NCBI GenBank assembly: GCA_033065855.1
Contig: JAVXUO010002686.1
Location: 1 to 64,000, forward strand
Length of the DNA stretch: 64,000 bases
Direction of reading: 5' to 3'
Origin: Escallonia rubra
Taxonomy: Eukaryota > Streptophyta > Magnoliopsida > Escalloniales > Escalloniaceae
Shown here: positions 1-11,510 of the stretch, one piece after another
Layout of the letters: the number at the start of each line of letters is the position of its first letter
Position numbering within the stretch: position 1 is the first letter of the stretch
Made by a program: the position numbers and the translations under genes
Notes under the pieces: model-generated
What the model was told of the DNA's origin: nothing
Databases searched by the model: none
Seen by the model: the letters and a program-made list of their open reading frames with translations, nothing else

Positions 1-286
1 TCACCGAGCTCATCCAACACCACCATCAACCACTAAACACAGTCACGGTTCCATCACCAACCACTAAGCACACAACCATGGCACCAACTAACACCAGCAT
101 CAACCACCAAGCACAACCACGCCTCCACTACCAACCACCAAGCACAACCACAACACCACCCCGCCCACGCGCACCCTCAATACATATGGATTGAATTCAC
201 CTTAATCACACGCACAGATTAATCGACGCACAATCACACACAAACACATACTGATTATTGCCCAGAACCAGTGGGAGGTGCTTATC

Positions 287-408
287 ATCCTAGCGTTGAA
301 CTATTTTTCCCTAGGACCTCCCCTATAGTATCGTCACCTTAGTAGAGTTTAACCACCAAGTTCGGGATATGATCGGTGTGGTTCATCTACGCCTAGGACA
401 CCAAAATA
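287..408 (-). rRNA. rrn5: plastid-type 5S rRNA, nuclear relic
   Basis: The minus strand reads as a chloroplast 5S rRNA of about 122 nt, including the conserved CCGAACTTGGTGGTTAAACT segment and the GGTGACGATACTATAGGGGAGG segment. It differs at scattered positions from the chloroplast consensus as I know it. It lies inside a nuclear plastid insertion, so it is very unlikely to be expressed as plastid rRNA; treat it as a non-functional copy. Confidence 0.75.
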
Positions 409-569
409 TCGAACCATGAACGAAGAAAGGCGTGAGAGAAAAGCCTATTGGCTAGTGATATCAAGGCCCCAATTCTTGACTGGAAGGGACACCAAAGGCC
501 TCTGCCCTTCCATCTAATGGATAGAGAGGGATGGCATAGCTTTTGATTTTTTTCATGTTGTCAAAGAGT

Positions 570-714
570 TGAACAATGAAAATAGATGGCAAGTGCTTGA
601 TCGAATTGATTGAGTACTGCAGTGCGGGTTATGTAGATGGCAAGTGCCTGATCGAATTGAACAACGAAAATAGATGGCAAGTGCCTGATTGAATTGATCG
701 AACTGATCAAAGTG
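570..714 (-). repeat. short tandem duplication inside the plastid 4.5S-5S spacer copy
   Basis: A unit containing AGATGGCAAGTGC, CTGATCGAATTGA and related words occurs about three times (near 582, 633 and 672). The plastid spacer normally has one such segment, so the extra units probably arose after or during transfer. Boundaries are approximate. Confidence 0.5.
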
Positions 715-735
715 ATCCGGTTATGTAGGAACAAG

Positions 736-838
736 GTTCAAGTCTACCGATCTGTTAGGATGCCTCAAATGCACAAGTCACTGCACTTCCACTTGACACC
801 TATCGTAATGATAAACGGCTCGTCTCGCCGTGACCTTC
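736..838 (-). rRNA. rrn4.5: plastid 4.5S rRNA, nuclear relic
   Basis: The minus strand reads GAAGGTCACGGCGAGACGAG at its 5' end and GGTAGACTTGAAC at its 3' end, exactly 103 nt, the usual length of angiosperm 4.5S rRNA. There are a few substitutions in the middle. A 4.5S rRNA exists only in plastids, so this is the clearest mark that the block came from the plastid genome. Confidence 0.85.
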
Positions 839-892
839 TCTTGAATTCTCAAAACTTCTGTCGCTCCATCCCCGCGGGGGCAGAGAACCTGT

Positions 893-3120
893 AACTAATT
901 AATTGACCATAATCACAAACACGCATGCACACACACTGATTGATTGAATTATTAACTATCGTCAACTTTTGTGGGGGCTATGATGAAGGTGTGGTGGTGG
1001 TAATGGGTGGGTGACGGCTTGGTCATTGTGGTGGTGGGTGGCAAGGCTTGGCTGGGACGGCTACTTGGTTGTAGTGGTGGAGGTGGGTGGTGAGGCCTGG
1101 GTGGGTAGTAGATCGGGCTGTGGGGGTGTGGTGGTGGATTGATGGTGAGAGATGGTAGGTGGCTAGGTGGGTGGAGGGAAGAGCAAAAGAAAAGAAAAAT
1201 TGAAAGTTAACCAAAAACATAAAAAATTAAGAAAGTAACGATTTTGTGCGTTAAGGGAATTAACAGGCCTATGGATGTTTGGAATTGACAGAATGACCCA
1301 ATTGGGGTCATTTGAAGAATTCAATAGTCACTTTCACACAAATCGAAATCACTAAAATGAAATTTGCGTTATAGTTAAGTGGTCGAAGACATATTTAGCT
1401 CTTTTTTTTATTGATTCCTCATCATATTAGATGTGCTATTTTTGATGGCTAATTCTTATTTTGGTTTATTAATCTCCAGCGAAACAGTATGAACCATTCT
1501 CTCAAGGGCGTTCCCCTCAAGGTAATGTGGGTCAACACTCCCGAGTCCTAAGGGACTCTGTCTTAGTAGACTTGGATGGCTATTTCACTTTTGTTCTCCA
1601 TTCCTAAATGATTTGCTTACCACTCTTAATGCCCAATCCGGTGCTTATTCCGCTAATTTCTCAGAGAAGTAATGAATAATTGTTCTGCAGCAGGCTAGGA
1701 GTAAACGTATACAGCAAGTCATATGAAGCCAATTCCATAGGATGTTCTGCGAGTCTGGTTGGGGAGTTTGAATGTATTGGAGATTATACGCTATCTTCTG
1801 TATAATCTTGCAAACTTAGAATCAATCAGTAGAGCAACACTAACGACTGCTACGTTTATTAGTATGTGATAGATAGATTAGCCATGAAAGGATGCAATCT
1901 GGTTTTAGATGCAGACTCCTCGCAAACACTCCCGCCATACAGTTGAAATTTGTTAGTAGTATCATTAATTGCCACTTGGGGGGTCTTGCACCACGAACCT
2001 CCATAGAAGGATACATTCCTTACGGTCCACAAGGCCTGCTCCAGGCCTTCAATAAGCTTATGCCTCGAGCGTGGTGTTGATAATACGTCTGAACGCCTGT
2101 AAAAGGACTGGTAGAAATTGGTCTTCAAATGCGGCCGTAACTTACTAGCACTTTTATTTCTTCTATGGTAATGCATAATGAGTTCTAGAGGACACTACTT
2201 ATATGAGCTATATCAGTATCTATTTTAAGCGCGTTCTAGTGGACCAAATAATATGGCAGTTTGGAGGCACTATCTTGTCTACACCTCAGTTGCAGCTTTG
2301 GTTCAGGGTTAGTTTGGGCCGCTTCTGTACATTTTGTCAATCGAAGGAAACTTTGTTTGTGGTGCCAAACCAAAAGCCGTGGGAGCCAAAGTGCTGGTAT
2401 GCACCAGCGTTACTTCGTAAAAATGGGACCTAGGCGTGGAATTTAGCTTATATTGTTATGAGGGATGATTGGACTTTATTTAGACTTAGGAATAGCATAA
2501 GACTGTAGGGTAATTTAGTCAATCCATAGTACGGCTTTTTTGGTGTTCAAGTAGATCAAGTTTCTTTATGTCCTACATATATTGGATTCCTAGACATACT
2601 GCTACATCTCTTCAGTTACCCAAAGGTCTATGGTAGTCGAGTAGTGTAGAGATTTGAGGTTAGGTTTGGTGTGAGTTGCCCTCTGTGCAGCCGCGCATAC
2701 TTTGCAAGGTTGATGGAACAGCAACAATTTTAATCCCCTTCATCGCACTTAGATTGTACTTCACAAATGCAGTTCCCGAAGCTCTCAATCGTAATGCCAA
2801 ACTGGCTTTAGTCCAAGATATATATTAGGTTTAGAGGATTCTGCATATCAGCTTCCAAATGGGAAGTGATTCCCTAGAGTGGCTTATAATATGTTGGAGT
2901 AAACACATTACATAGCAATCTAGCAAGACTTCTATGACTTGAGTTGATTTCAGCACTCATGGTTGTGGTCGGTCCCTGTTTGTGTACATGTAAAATGCCA
3001 TNATTAAATTGAGCAATGTAACTGTGGAAATGTGTAGCAAGTTGTATACCTCCTGCCTTCAAAGTGTTCAAATTCATAAATGTTGCTGTTGTGCCTCCTC
3101 TAAGATTGAAGCTATTGCAG
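893..3120. other. intergenic, no gene recognised
   Basis: A GGTGG-rich simple stretch covers about 960-1180. The rest is AT-rich and carries short open frames with no recognisable domain. I looked here for the SANT/trihelix exons that should precede the exon at 3121 and did not find them. Confidence 0.5.
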
Positions 3121-3404
3121 GTGCAACACATGAGAAAGCACCTACCTCGAATCCTGAAATAGGAACACCTCATGACGGACGTAAGCGGAAACGATTTACA
3201 GTAGATGGAGATGAGGAAACAAATCTGCAGCATCAGCTAGTCGAAGCCTTGGAAAGAAATGGCAGGTTGCTGACCTCCCAACTTGAAGCTCAGAACACTA
3301 ATTCTGAGTTGGACAGGGAGCAGCGGAAAGATCATGTGAATAGCTTAGTCACAGTTCTTAATAAACTCGCCGATGCTTTTGGGAGAATTGCCGACAAATT
3401 ATAG
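3121..3404 (+). pseudogene. orphan 3'-terminal exon of a trihelix-like transcription factor
   Basis: After a good acceptor (TTGCAG at 3115-3120) an open frame runs 94 codons to TAG at 3402-3404. The protein segment has a basic KRKRF patch, then an amphipathic, coiled-coil-like C-terminus (LVEALERNGRLLTSQLEAQN, ending in LADAFGRIADKL). From memory, this C-terminus belongs to plant trihelix/SANT-type DNA-binding factors, where it mediates oligomerisation. No upstream DNA-binding exons could be found in the 2 kb before it, so it is probably a truncated duplicate. A gene with distant or diverged 5' exons remains possible. One ambiguous base lies nearby at 3002. Confidence 0.45.
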
Positions 3405-4685
3405 TGATGAGCCTCAGATAACAGTGTACATAACCAAAGTTTCGCTCTGTTGTAGTGGAGGCTAAATATGGTCAATATATGGATCACATTTAGGATGGCC
3501 TGCAAAGCAAAACACTAATGGTGTTGCTGCTTTACTTTTTTCCTTTTGTGGCGTATTGCCATTATAGAATTATACACAGATATATACAGTAAGAAAATTC
3601 TGAGAGCTACCGGCTATCTTGACTTGTTTATAGTAGAAGTTGATTGAAGGTTTTGGCTGTACTGACTACTGTAAATATATAATGCTATTTAGTGTTAGTG
3701 TGTTCTCTTTTCATGGATCTCTTAGTTTAGCCTTCTTTGTGCACTTGGGGTGTCAAGTACACTTTGATTTGTTTCTCGCTAACTTGTCTCGCCCCTTGAA
3801 ATATCGGTAAGATTCTAGGCCTTGGCCCCTTCTCTATACAATAAGCTTCTACTGGAATTAATAACTCAACAAGTTTCCAATGGCCAGAGTCCTCTTAAGC
3901 TGCCACTCTCTACACTCACTTTCGCTTGTATTCTTTGAAAGAACGACGACTGACTAAGAAGCTTTTAGCTTGAAGGGAAACAAGTCAAGGCCATTCAACC
4001 GTCACCATCCCAACGTGAGCCATAACAGGCTGACGAGATCACAGCCAAGAACTGAATCTCACCTCCAAAAAGCTGTGGCGTGTTCGGATGTTTCATAAAG
4101 AGAATTTTCTGCCAAGAATCATCTACCATCTGAACACAAAGCCCACTACAGCTTTGACTATTTCCCTTGAGCTCATACTAGACATCTGCAGTCAATATAT
4201 TTGAGTCCCGCTGCACTAAATCATAGATCATTCACCTAGTATTTTCTTGTGTCCTATTGATGCCTCAACACACATACATGCTACGGCAGATAACTAGAGT
4301 CTAGAGATCCTAATACTAGCTAGTATCCTAGAAGAAAAAGATCATGCAACTTGTGTAGAAATCTACTTATAGTGTCGTCACAAAAATAAAAAAACAACTA
4401 AAAAACATCATCCAGGTCTCATGGGTCAACATTCTTTACAAGGAAGATGCTTATTGCTGCAAATAACTTGGTACATTACGAAATATTCAAAACCATGAAC
4501 GCAGAAGTGATAGTATGTACCCCTATAACCAAACCATCAAGAAAATAATTTGAAAACCTTCGCTTTAACTGGGCTGAATCTGTTTCTGGCTCGCATATTC
4601 TTGATCTATCACTTCCACCTTGTTGGACCTCCACAACTGAAATAACAACAACGAAGCCTGCTTGGGTCAAAGACTGCTTATACCA
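3405..4685. other. intergenic between trihelix fragment and TSSC4 3' end
   Basis: AT-rich sequence, convergent downstream regions of the two flanking units. I see no further coding exon or structured repeat. The TSSC4 3' UTR should extend leftwards from 4685. Confidence 0.4.
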
Positions 4686-7122
4686 TCAAGAAACAGTGTC
4701 TTCAGAACTTGGCTTGGTTCGGTAACACCGACCTGGCCTTCTGAAACCCACACTATTACCAGCTGTATCCATTTCTGGATCATCTTCTCCCGTCACACCT
4801 CCATCTTGCTGGACCTCTGCAGCTGCAATGCCAACACCATTGCCTTGGTTTTCCTCTCTGCAATGAACTACTCCTTTAGCTTCGCTCACTTTCTTCCTTG
4901 GTATAAACGATACTGATTTCAGAAGATCAGGCGATGCATCCTTCAAGTTCTCTTCCATCTCGGTGGACTTTGACCTTTTTATAGGCTCAAGAAAGTCTAT
5001 ACAAGCTTGCATGTTCGTATCTTCGTCCATGTCACTAGACGAATCTAAACTATAACGTACATNCTTAGAAGGTCTCAGTAAGTAATCTGGAACCCTATAC
5101 ACCTTATTGGTAGGGATTAAAGGAGCGTCTGTCGACAAATCCTCTTGTTCTTCCGATGCTTCTTCCAAGTAGTCCTTGCAAGCTGGGTCAAACCTGACAC
5201 GTTTTGATGACTTAACTGTTGAATTGTCTTTCCTTTTCAGTATAGACTTTGGCCTAACACCAACTTCAGATTTTGTATCACAAGACATCTCAGCGTCCAA
5301 CATGGCTACGTCACAAGTTTTGCCAGCCTCGAGTTTCTCAGCTGTCGTTTCATCATCCTTAAGCCTCAGTAGTGCAGCATCAGAATCAGCACGTGGGTGT
5401 CTAGGAGCATTGTCGAATGCATCGGGCAGCACATTGTAAGAGTTTAAGTATAGTCCATGATCAGTGACATCGCTCATATACAAGCGATCACCAGCATTCT
5501 CCCTGCCTTCAGCCAATTTATCATACTGATCTTCCTCTTCCTGCAGGAAATATGTTCAATAAAAAATGGAGTATGACAACTGTCAAGTGTAGATAGCAAT
5601 AACGTGATATAAGCTTATAGCTGAACGTTTCATATATGCTATGGACATGAGCTATATCCACCGGAAGCACTCCTGAACTCTTGAGCTTTGATGAAGAGAT
5701 TTAAAAGATTTTGATTAGCTTTCCATTCAAGTTAACGTTTGGAGCTCTATGTTAAAGAGAGCAATAAAAAGTTGATTCCCTTTAATGTTAAGCCTAGTCT
5801 TCTTGTTGTACGATGGTTCCATTCTCCCTCAACGAGAGAAAAAGTAAATAGTTAGGATTGAAGACTTTTAAGTCCCACATCATATCACTAGGATGCCTAA
5901 ATATTTGCATAAAAGGAATTATCTAATCAGAGAGAGTGGACAAAACTTCTTCCATCTGCAACAAATACACAAATCCCATAGAAGAAAGGTAACGTGCCAT
6001 TTTAATCGACATCCAAACATCCGGACAAAGTTGCGGTGATATTTGTTACTCTGTCCAATTCATTGGATTCTCTCGTTTGAGCTTTTGCTAATTCCTAGGA
6101 CAAATTTACTACACGTAAATGTCGGACTTATTTGTTTTTACCCTAGCGCGTAGCTCGACTTACCAACTAATACTTTTTCTAATCGATGACTGGTACTACA
6201 TAAAATCCAATGCAAAGGAGAGAATACTTTTTGCCTAAAATATATTTAACTGAATTGCCATTCATGAACTTATAAGGTTTTAAGAGCAATGGAATTGCTG
6301 TATTAAGCATGATAACATTGTTGAGCCCATTTTCTTATAACTTAAGCTTTTAAAGCATACGGTAACTTAAGTCTGATTTGGCAAGGTCTTGCGTAAGATC
6401 CCTCCCGATTCCATACTCGGACCCCCTTTGTTTCTTTGTACACTTGGTGGTGCAAGGTGCACCTTGATTTGTCGTCTCTTCAGGGCTTTTGCTTTTGCAC
6501 GTGAGTGGGAATATTAAGCATGATTACACTGTCATTTGATAGAATACGCTTCCCCCAGTAATGCTGTGACATGCCTTCTTAACCTAAATAGAACATAAAA
6601 TTACTTCCTTTTCTATCCATTATTATATGAGTTGAGTTGCACGTAAAACACAAATCCGAAAATTACAAAATGAGGGTCTGAAATAACGTAAAATGAATAC
6701 GAAAAGAAATCAGAAAGTTGATTACAAATTACCTCATTATCGAGTGTACAGTCCAAGCCGATCGAAGATCTGATATCCCACTCCTCCCTATCATCGTCAC
6801 CATCGAAGCCAACCGACTTTCCTGGACCGCATCCCGACCGTCCATCTTCCTCCTCATCGTCGTCATCATTTGGATCGTCTTCGAGATGCTTCCGCTTTCT
6901 CCGCGAGTTCCTACCGAGCAATCCGTCGAAGGAAGAGGAACAAGGAATTTCATCGTCGTCCCGACTATGGCTAACGTCGTCGTCCTTGTCTCGCCGCCAC
7001 TCTCGCTTCTCGACCTCCTCGCCTGTGAGGGTCCACGGCGAAGCCTGCGGCGACGGGATGGATCCGAATATCTTCTGGACCCGAGATGTGAAGCTGTTGT
7101 CCACGGATTCTGAAGTCGCCAT
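4686..7122 (-). CDS. TSSC4: TSSC4-family protein (U5 snRNP assembly factor homologue), 2 exons
   Basis: CDS is complement(join(4686..5540, 6733..7122)), 414 aa. Exon 1 has a serine/arginine-rich start followed by SRVQKIFGSIPSPQASPW (about residues 12-30), which I recognise as the N-terminal motif of TSSC4-type proteins, then acidic and basic low-complexity runs. Exon 2 starts with EEEDQYDKLAEG and holds the conserved YMSDVTDHGLYLNSYNVLPD segment, then a charged tail. The intron is GAG|GTAATT to CTGCAG, phase 0. In animals TSSC4 is a chaperone of U5 snRNP assembly; plant homologues have been named midasin-like (from memory). An in-frame ATG at 7227 would add 35 residues, but the family starts near the chosen ATG. 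An ambiguous base at 5063 leaves one residue unknown. Confidence 0.75.
5541..6732 (-). other. TSSC4 intron 1
   Basis: A 1.2-kb AT-rich intron. A short segment near 6423-6480 (TTTGTACACTTGG... CACCTTGATTTGT) resembles one near 3735-3775, suggesting a small dispersed repeat, but neither copy has clear ends. Confidence 0.4.
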
Positions 7123-10100
7123 TGTTGAGCGACTCTGCGTCTTGGAAAGCAGAACAGCAGTGATAACTAGCTTTTCGAACCGCCTTCGGCTGTGGCAGAC
7201 TGGGATAACTAGCTTTTCTTGGGCCATTGAGTTTGGATTTTAAGGACTTTACCAACTGCCACCAGTCATTTTTATAAGTCGGCCCACAAAATGCTTTGTT
7301 TAGTTTGGTTTGGGCCCGAGTAGTACTAATGGTGGTAAACAAGCAAATGGGTGTCGGTACCAACTTATGTCCAGTGCCCTCTGTCAAACCTCGGCCAGTG
7401 GTGTATGGTCTGTAGTTGTTTATCTTGTTAGCTAGTGTTTGTTGGCTTTTCGTGTTATTTGTTGCCGGTATCTATCGAGTGGAGATGTCATCTATGTGTA
7501 TGTGTGTCCAGACTCCAGATCCTTACGCGCTTATAGTAACTTGGCTGCTTACGGTCCTTTCTAAATGTATATATTATCAAACAAATAAAAAATGATAATA
7601 ATACGAGAAATGAGCACTCAGCAGGACGCATCGTATGTCATAGATCATGGAGTCAGGGGCGGAATTGTTGCATGACCAGGGGGGACCCCCCAATTTTTTG
7701 GATTTTTTTTTAGTTATTAGTAATAAATAGTCACATTTCACATATTTATGAAAATGCCATTATATCGTAACTAATTAATTAGGGGTTTCGTTTTGTTGTA
7801 TTATTTATTCTTTGTGTCATCGGCCGTCATAATTTTTTTTGTTCTCATTCTTCAGTCTTCCAAATCTCAAATCTCTGAATTACGAAAAAACACAAATTGA
7901 TCAAGGTGAGTTCTTTTGTTTATAGTTTAATTCTTTGAGTATTAACAAATTCAATAGTTACGCTAATTATAGTATAAACGTATTCGATAGTTTAATTCTT
8001 ATAGTATTAACGTATTCAAGAGTTACGAAAAAATACGAACTGAGTAATTTACTATGGATTTAACGTATTCAATAGTTACGCTAATTATAATATGCTTATT
8101 TTTGTAGATGGGGAAGTTAAAGTCACGCACAATTGATTATTTCTTTCAAATAAAAAATGTTAGCAGTAGTAATATTGATGAACTTAAACCTTCTTCATTC
8201 TTTTATGTTAGTCATCAATTTTTTTTTTTATGTATTTTTTGCTCCCCTTATTAGACTTTCTGGATCCGTCCCTGCATGAAGTGTTCGACAACCAACGTGT
8301 TCAAGACAGATGGTCGGGACACGGGCGGTGATGGATGAGTGCACGCAGTGGAGAGAAGAACATCGATGATGCAAGGAGTCGGGAGAGGCCTGGGTGACCT
8401 CGGCATATCCAGGGCTACCTTCCCTGGCCAGGGGTCGGCCTTCCCTTGTCTTCTTTTTCATGCCTTGGGCATTTTGTAGTAGTTTGCCATTGTGTGTGAG
8501 GCGAATGAGGCTATTCTATTTGATCGAGATGAATTTGTTGACCGATGAGTTTAGTGGCTTGGTGGGGAAAGCGAATTTCAAGTACGGTTATGTGTGGAAT
8601 AAACAAAATGGGTTACAACAAACATACGAAACGTAGCTTATACTAATGTCTACAATATGCTACTTTTGAACATTGGATTCATTAGCTTTAGGCTCCGGCA
8701 AAAATAAGGTGCAATAAACAAACCAATGTCTCTTATCTAGCTTTGCCTGACTTGATAGAAGCTTGGATCGAGGCCAACACCCTGTTTGGATATCATTTTT
8801 ATCGTTTCGTTTTGTGTTTTGAAAAATTATATCTGATTAAAAATGCATTATTCAAAACCCCAAATTCAAACACTATTCACCAACTATTAGCAAATATATT
8901 ATTCAGATACACCCCACTTGTTTTTGACATATAAATGTGTCAAAAAACAATATTCCATCGGCATAAATGTGTTTTCAAAACTCGTAAAACAGTATCTATT
9001 ATATTGTCATTGTTTGTGCAATTTCATAAGTTATTATATCTAAACAAGTAAGTACTTGCTAAAAAAGAATCTTTTTTTTTTTATATATTTTTGAAACACG
9101 AAAACAAAGACAAGGACAAGAAAACGTGACGTGAATAAAGTCTGCACAATTTTACGGGCCCAATTTGTGATTATATTATGTGAAAATGGCTCACCAAGCT
9201 CGATTTGTCCATCCATATCAGTGGAAAGAGTGAAAATTAAATGACAAGTGGTCAAAAAAGTATATAGCGTAGGCCATCGCCATCTTTATAAAGCTTTCTT
9301 CTTCATCTTTGCTTTTCACTTTTCATAGGATTTAGAAATCCCCATCCATCTTTTCTGACTAAATTATGTGTCCATATTCGCTTTTCATCTCTTTGCTGAA
9401 GAAATTGCCATGAAAACTTTTGACGTAGGGATATGCTGTCTGGGCCGAGTGCTTGTCCACTATGCTGAAGAGGGTTTTCTTAAGTTATGTGTGTCCCTTC
9501 CTCTTACATTTAAGTTTGGGAATATCTGTTAATCATGTGCCTCGTGGCCTTTTGGTGGTTGGCACAATTTGACATAAGGAACCATGTTATTACTTGAATG
9601 ATCGCTGCATGATTCGTTCTTTAATCTTTATTACATTATTTTTCATCTCGTCGAACGAGAAAGAGAGCAGATAAAAACGATACATATTCCATATTGAAAG
9701 CTCAAACATGTAAAGAGCCACGATTGTGAATACAGTTATTGACTTGGCATAATTTGGTGACTTTCAAGACACAAATAAGACGGCGTGTTATTATGTTGCA
9801 CTGTATCTATACTTTGCAAGTACACATTTAAGGGCCGAGACATTCATTTTAAGCGTGTTACCGTTCATACTGATTCACAATTCACTAACTATGAGATGAC
9901 AAGTGTTGGACACATCTCGACCATGATGGCTATTATAATTTATGACATTTGTTTAATCTATACAAATTTTCACAGTATTGTAATAAATATAGGCAGGTCC
10001 TTGACGACGCCGAATCCTTGGCCTCATTTGCCTCTTGTGGCGGCATTTAGGACATTTCCTAAAGCTTCATATTCTATCTTTTAGTTCTTCTTGTATATCT

Positions 10101-11407
10101 TGGATGGGCATAAGGCATGATTTCGTCTCTTTTCTTAAATACGGAATTCTTCTATCTAAATCTAAACCAAGAAAAAAGTACACATTTGAATTATAAACCT
10201 ATTTTTCCCGTTTGCTTTCTCTTTCTTGTATTCTCGTTTTTGTTGTACTCTTTTTTTTTTTTTTGGGCATGTTGGACTCGTGTTTTGATCTATAACATAG
10301 GTCAAACTCCACAAACATATCCCCCTCTACAACCAAATTCAATAAAAGAAAGCTAGAAAACTTGTCTCCAAACTTCAATATTCCAAGTGTTGTCTCTAAA
10401 TAGTCCACCTAATTTCGTCCAACAAAAGATGATGATACTCCGATCATAGTGTCTCAAAATTCATCCGTCCAAATCAACAATAAAAAATAAACTACTGACG
10501 AATTTTGCTCATGTTATGTACAATGCTCTTTCATCAAAAAAAAATATTCTTCAAGAGACGGGTAAAGAGCAAAGCAATAACTTTTGTTTACAGAGAGTGA
10601 CTTTCTAATAATAATTCTTTTAATGTTAAAGTCATTAAGAAGAATCAATCGATCGATATAGAATAATTTCTGAATCAGCCAATCTTTTTCTGCAATATTA
10701 TATATATATATATATATAGTGTGAGACATATTTGCAAGAAGTTCCAAAAATTTGTTTGTTATGAACACTTTGATTTGATTTGATGGCCCTTAGTGATGGG
10801 CCTGATGGCCCTGGCAAAAGGCTGCTGTTGTCCTGCTCCGGAATCCGAATAGCTGGAACCCGAATCCGTCCAAGGAAACTTGAACCAAAATGAAAGCAGC
10901 CAAGCCATTTCAGTTTGGTGCTGTAGAAAATTTTAAGGAGAAAAAGGCTCCTCTCTCTCTCCTCTCCTGTGCAACTGTGTTCCACTTTAATCAAAGCCTC
11001 TCTCTCTCTCTGCCTGGCGCCTGCCCTGTCAAACCTCTCTCCTTAACGCACACACAGTCAGTCACACACACACGCACACACATGCCTTCTCGAATTTCAA
11101 ACGTTAATTGAACTTATGATGTCTTAAACACACTTGAATATCACTGCTGCTACTACCAACATTCAATTCCCGAGACTTCCCGTGTTTTCACTACAAAACC
11201 CTATTTTCTCGGCCTGATTAAAGTTTTCCTGTACTTTCTAGGCCTCCTCCACACACTCTCCCTTCTTCTAGGGTTTTGTACCAACAACGGAATCACCTCG
11301 ATCTTTACGAATTCCGAACCTCTCGCTTTATGGAGTTCGTGTGATTAGGGCTCTTGGGTTTCCGAGATCAAACTTAAGAGGCACTAACTGTTGAGATCGA
11401 AGGAAAA
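7123..11407. other. intergenic between TSSC4 and AGD3 (divergent promoters)
   Basis: Apart from the hAT derivative at 7654-8274 I see no gene. It is AT-rich with a (TA)n run at 10699-10718, and CT-rich and CA-rich runs at 10950-11080 just before the presumed AGD3 leader. CT-rich leaders are common in plant promoters, but no transcription start can be fixed from sequence. Confidence 0.4.
7654..8274 (+). mobile_element. non-autonomous hAT-type DNA transposon with transposase N-terminal remnant
   Basis: The element starts CAGGGGCGGA and ends TCCGTCCCTG, imperfect terminal inverted repeats of the kind seen in many plant hAT elements. It is flanked by CATGGAGT (7646-7653) and CATGAAGT (8275-8282), an 8-bp target duplication with one mismatch; 8 bp is the hAT size. 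Inside, an ATG at 8108 opens MGKLKSRTIDYFFQIKN..., resembling the start of zinc-finger-MYM-like hAT transposases, but the frame is cut after about 40 codons. It is thus an internal deletion derivative, about 621 bp long. Confidence 0.75.
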
Positions 11408-11461
11408 ATGAGAGATCTTGTTTGGCTGCGGCAGGATCCAACTGGGAAATCGTCAATGTGA
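11408..11461 (+). promoter_or_regulatory. upstream ORF in the AGD3 5' leader
   Basis: ATG at 11408 opens 17 codons (MRDLVWLRQDPTGKSSM) and stops at TGA 11459-11461, 49 nt before the AGD3 start codon. The A at -3 and the G after the triplet could allow initiation. Whether the leader includes it depends on the unknown transcription start. Confidence 0.4.
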
Positions 11462-11510
11462 CGTTAATAGAGTCTTGTTACGGAGAAGACACCGTATCTC
11501 TGCTGCAAAC

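Larger units (their letters stand above)
280..892 (-). other. nuclear plastid DNA insertion (NUPT) from the rrn23-rrn4.5-rrn5 region
   Basis: Read on the minus strand, this stretch runs in plastid rDNA order: a sequence like the 23S-4.5S junction (about 892-839), a 4.5S rRNA-like segment (838-736), the 4.5S-5S spacer (735-409) and a 5S rRNA-like segment (408-287). The match is to plastid, not nuclear, rRNA: the 5S copy has the GGTGTCCTAGGCGTAGA start of chloroplast 5S. Several differences look like C-to-T or G-to-A decay, as expected for an old nuclear copy. The surrounding DNA (CCACCA-rich before 180, GGTGG-rich after 950) is not plastid-like. Exact ends are uncertain by some tens of bases. 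Confidence 0.85.

Noticed and set aside
694-894. 66-codon frame on the plus strand
   Set aside because: It lies antisense to plastid 4.5S rRNA and the 23S-4.5S junction; it is a chance frame.
7123-7227. 35-residue N-terminal extension of TSSC4 from an upstream in-frame ATG
   Set aside because: The extension (MAQEKLVIPVCHSRRRF...) has no TSSC4 features and the family starts close to the FTSRVQKIFGS motif; it cannot be fully excluded.
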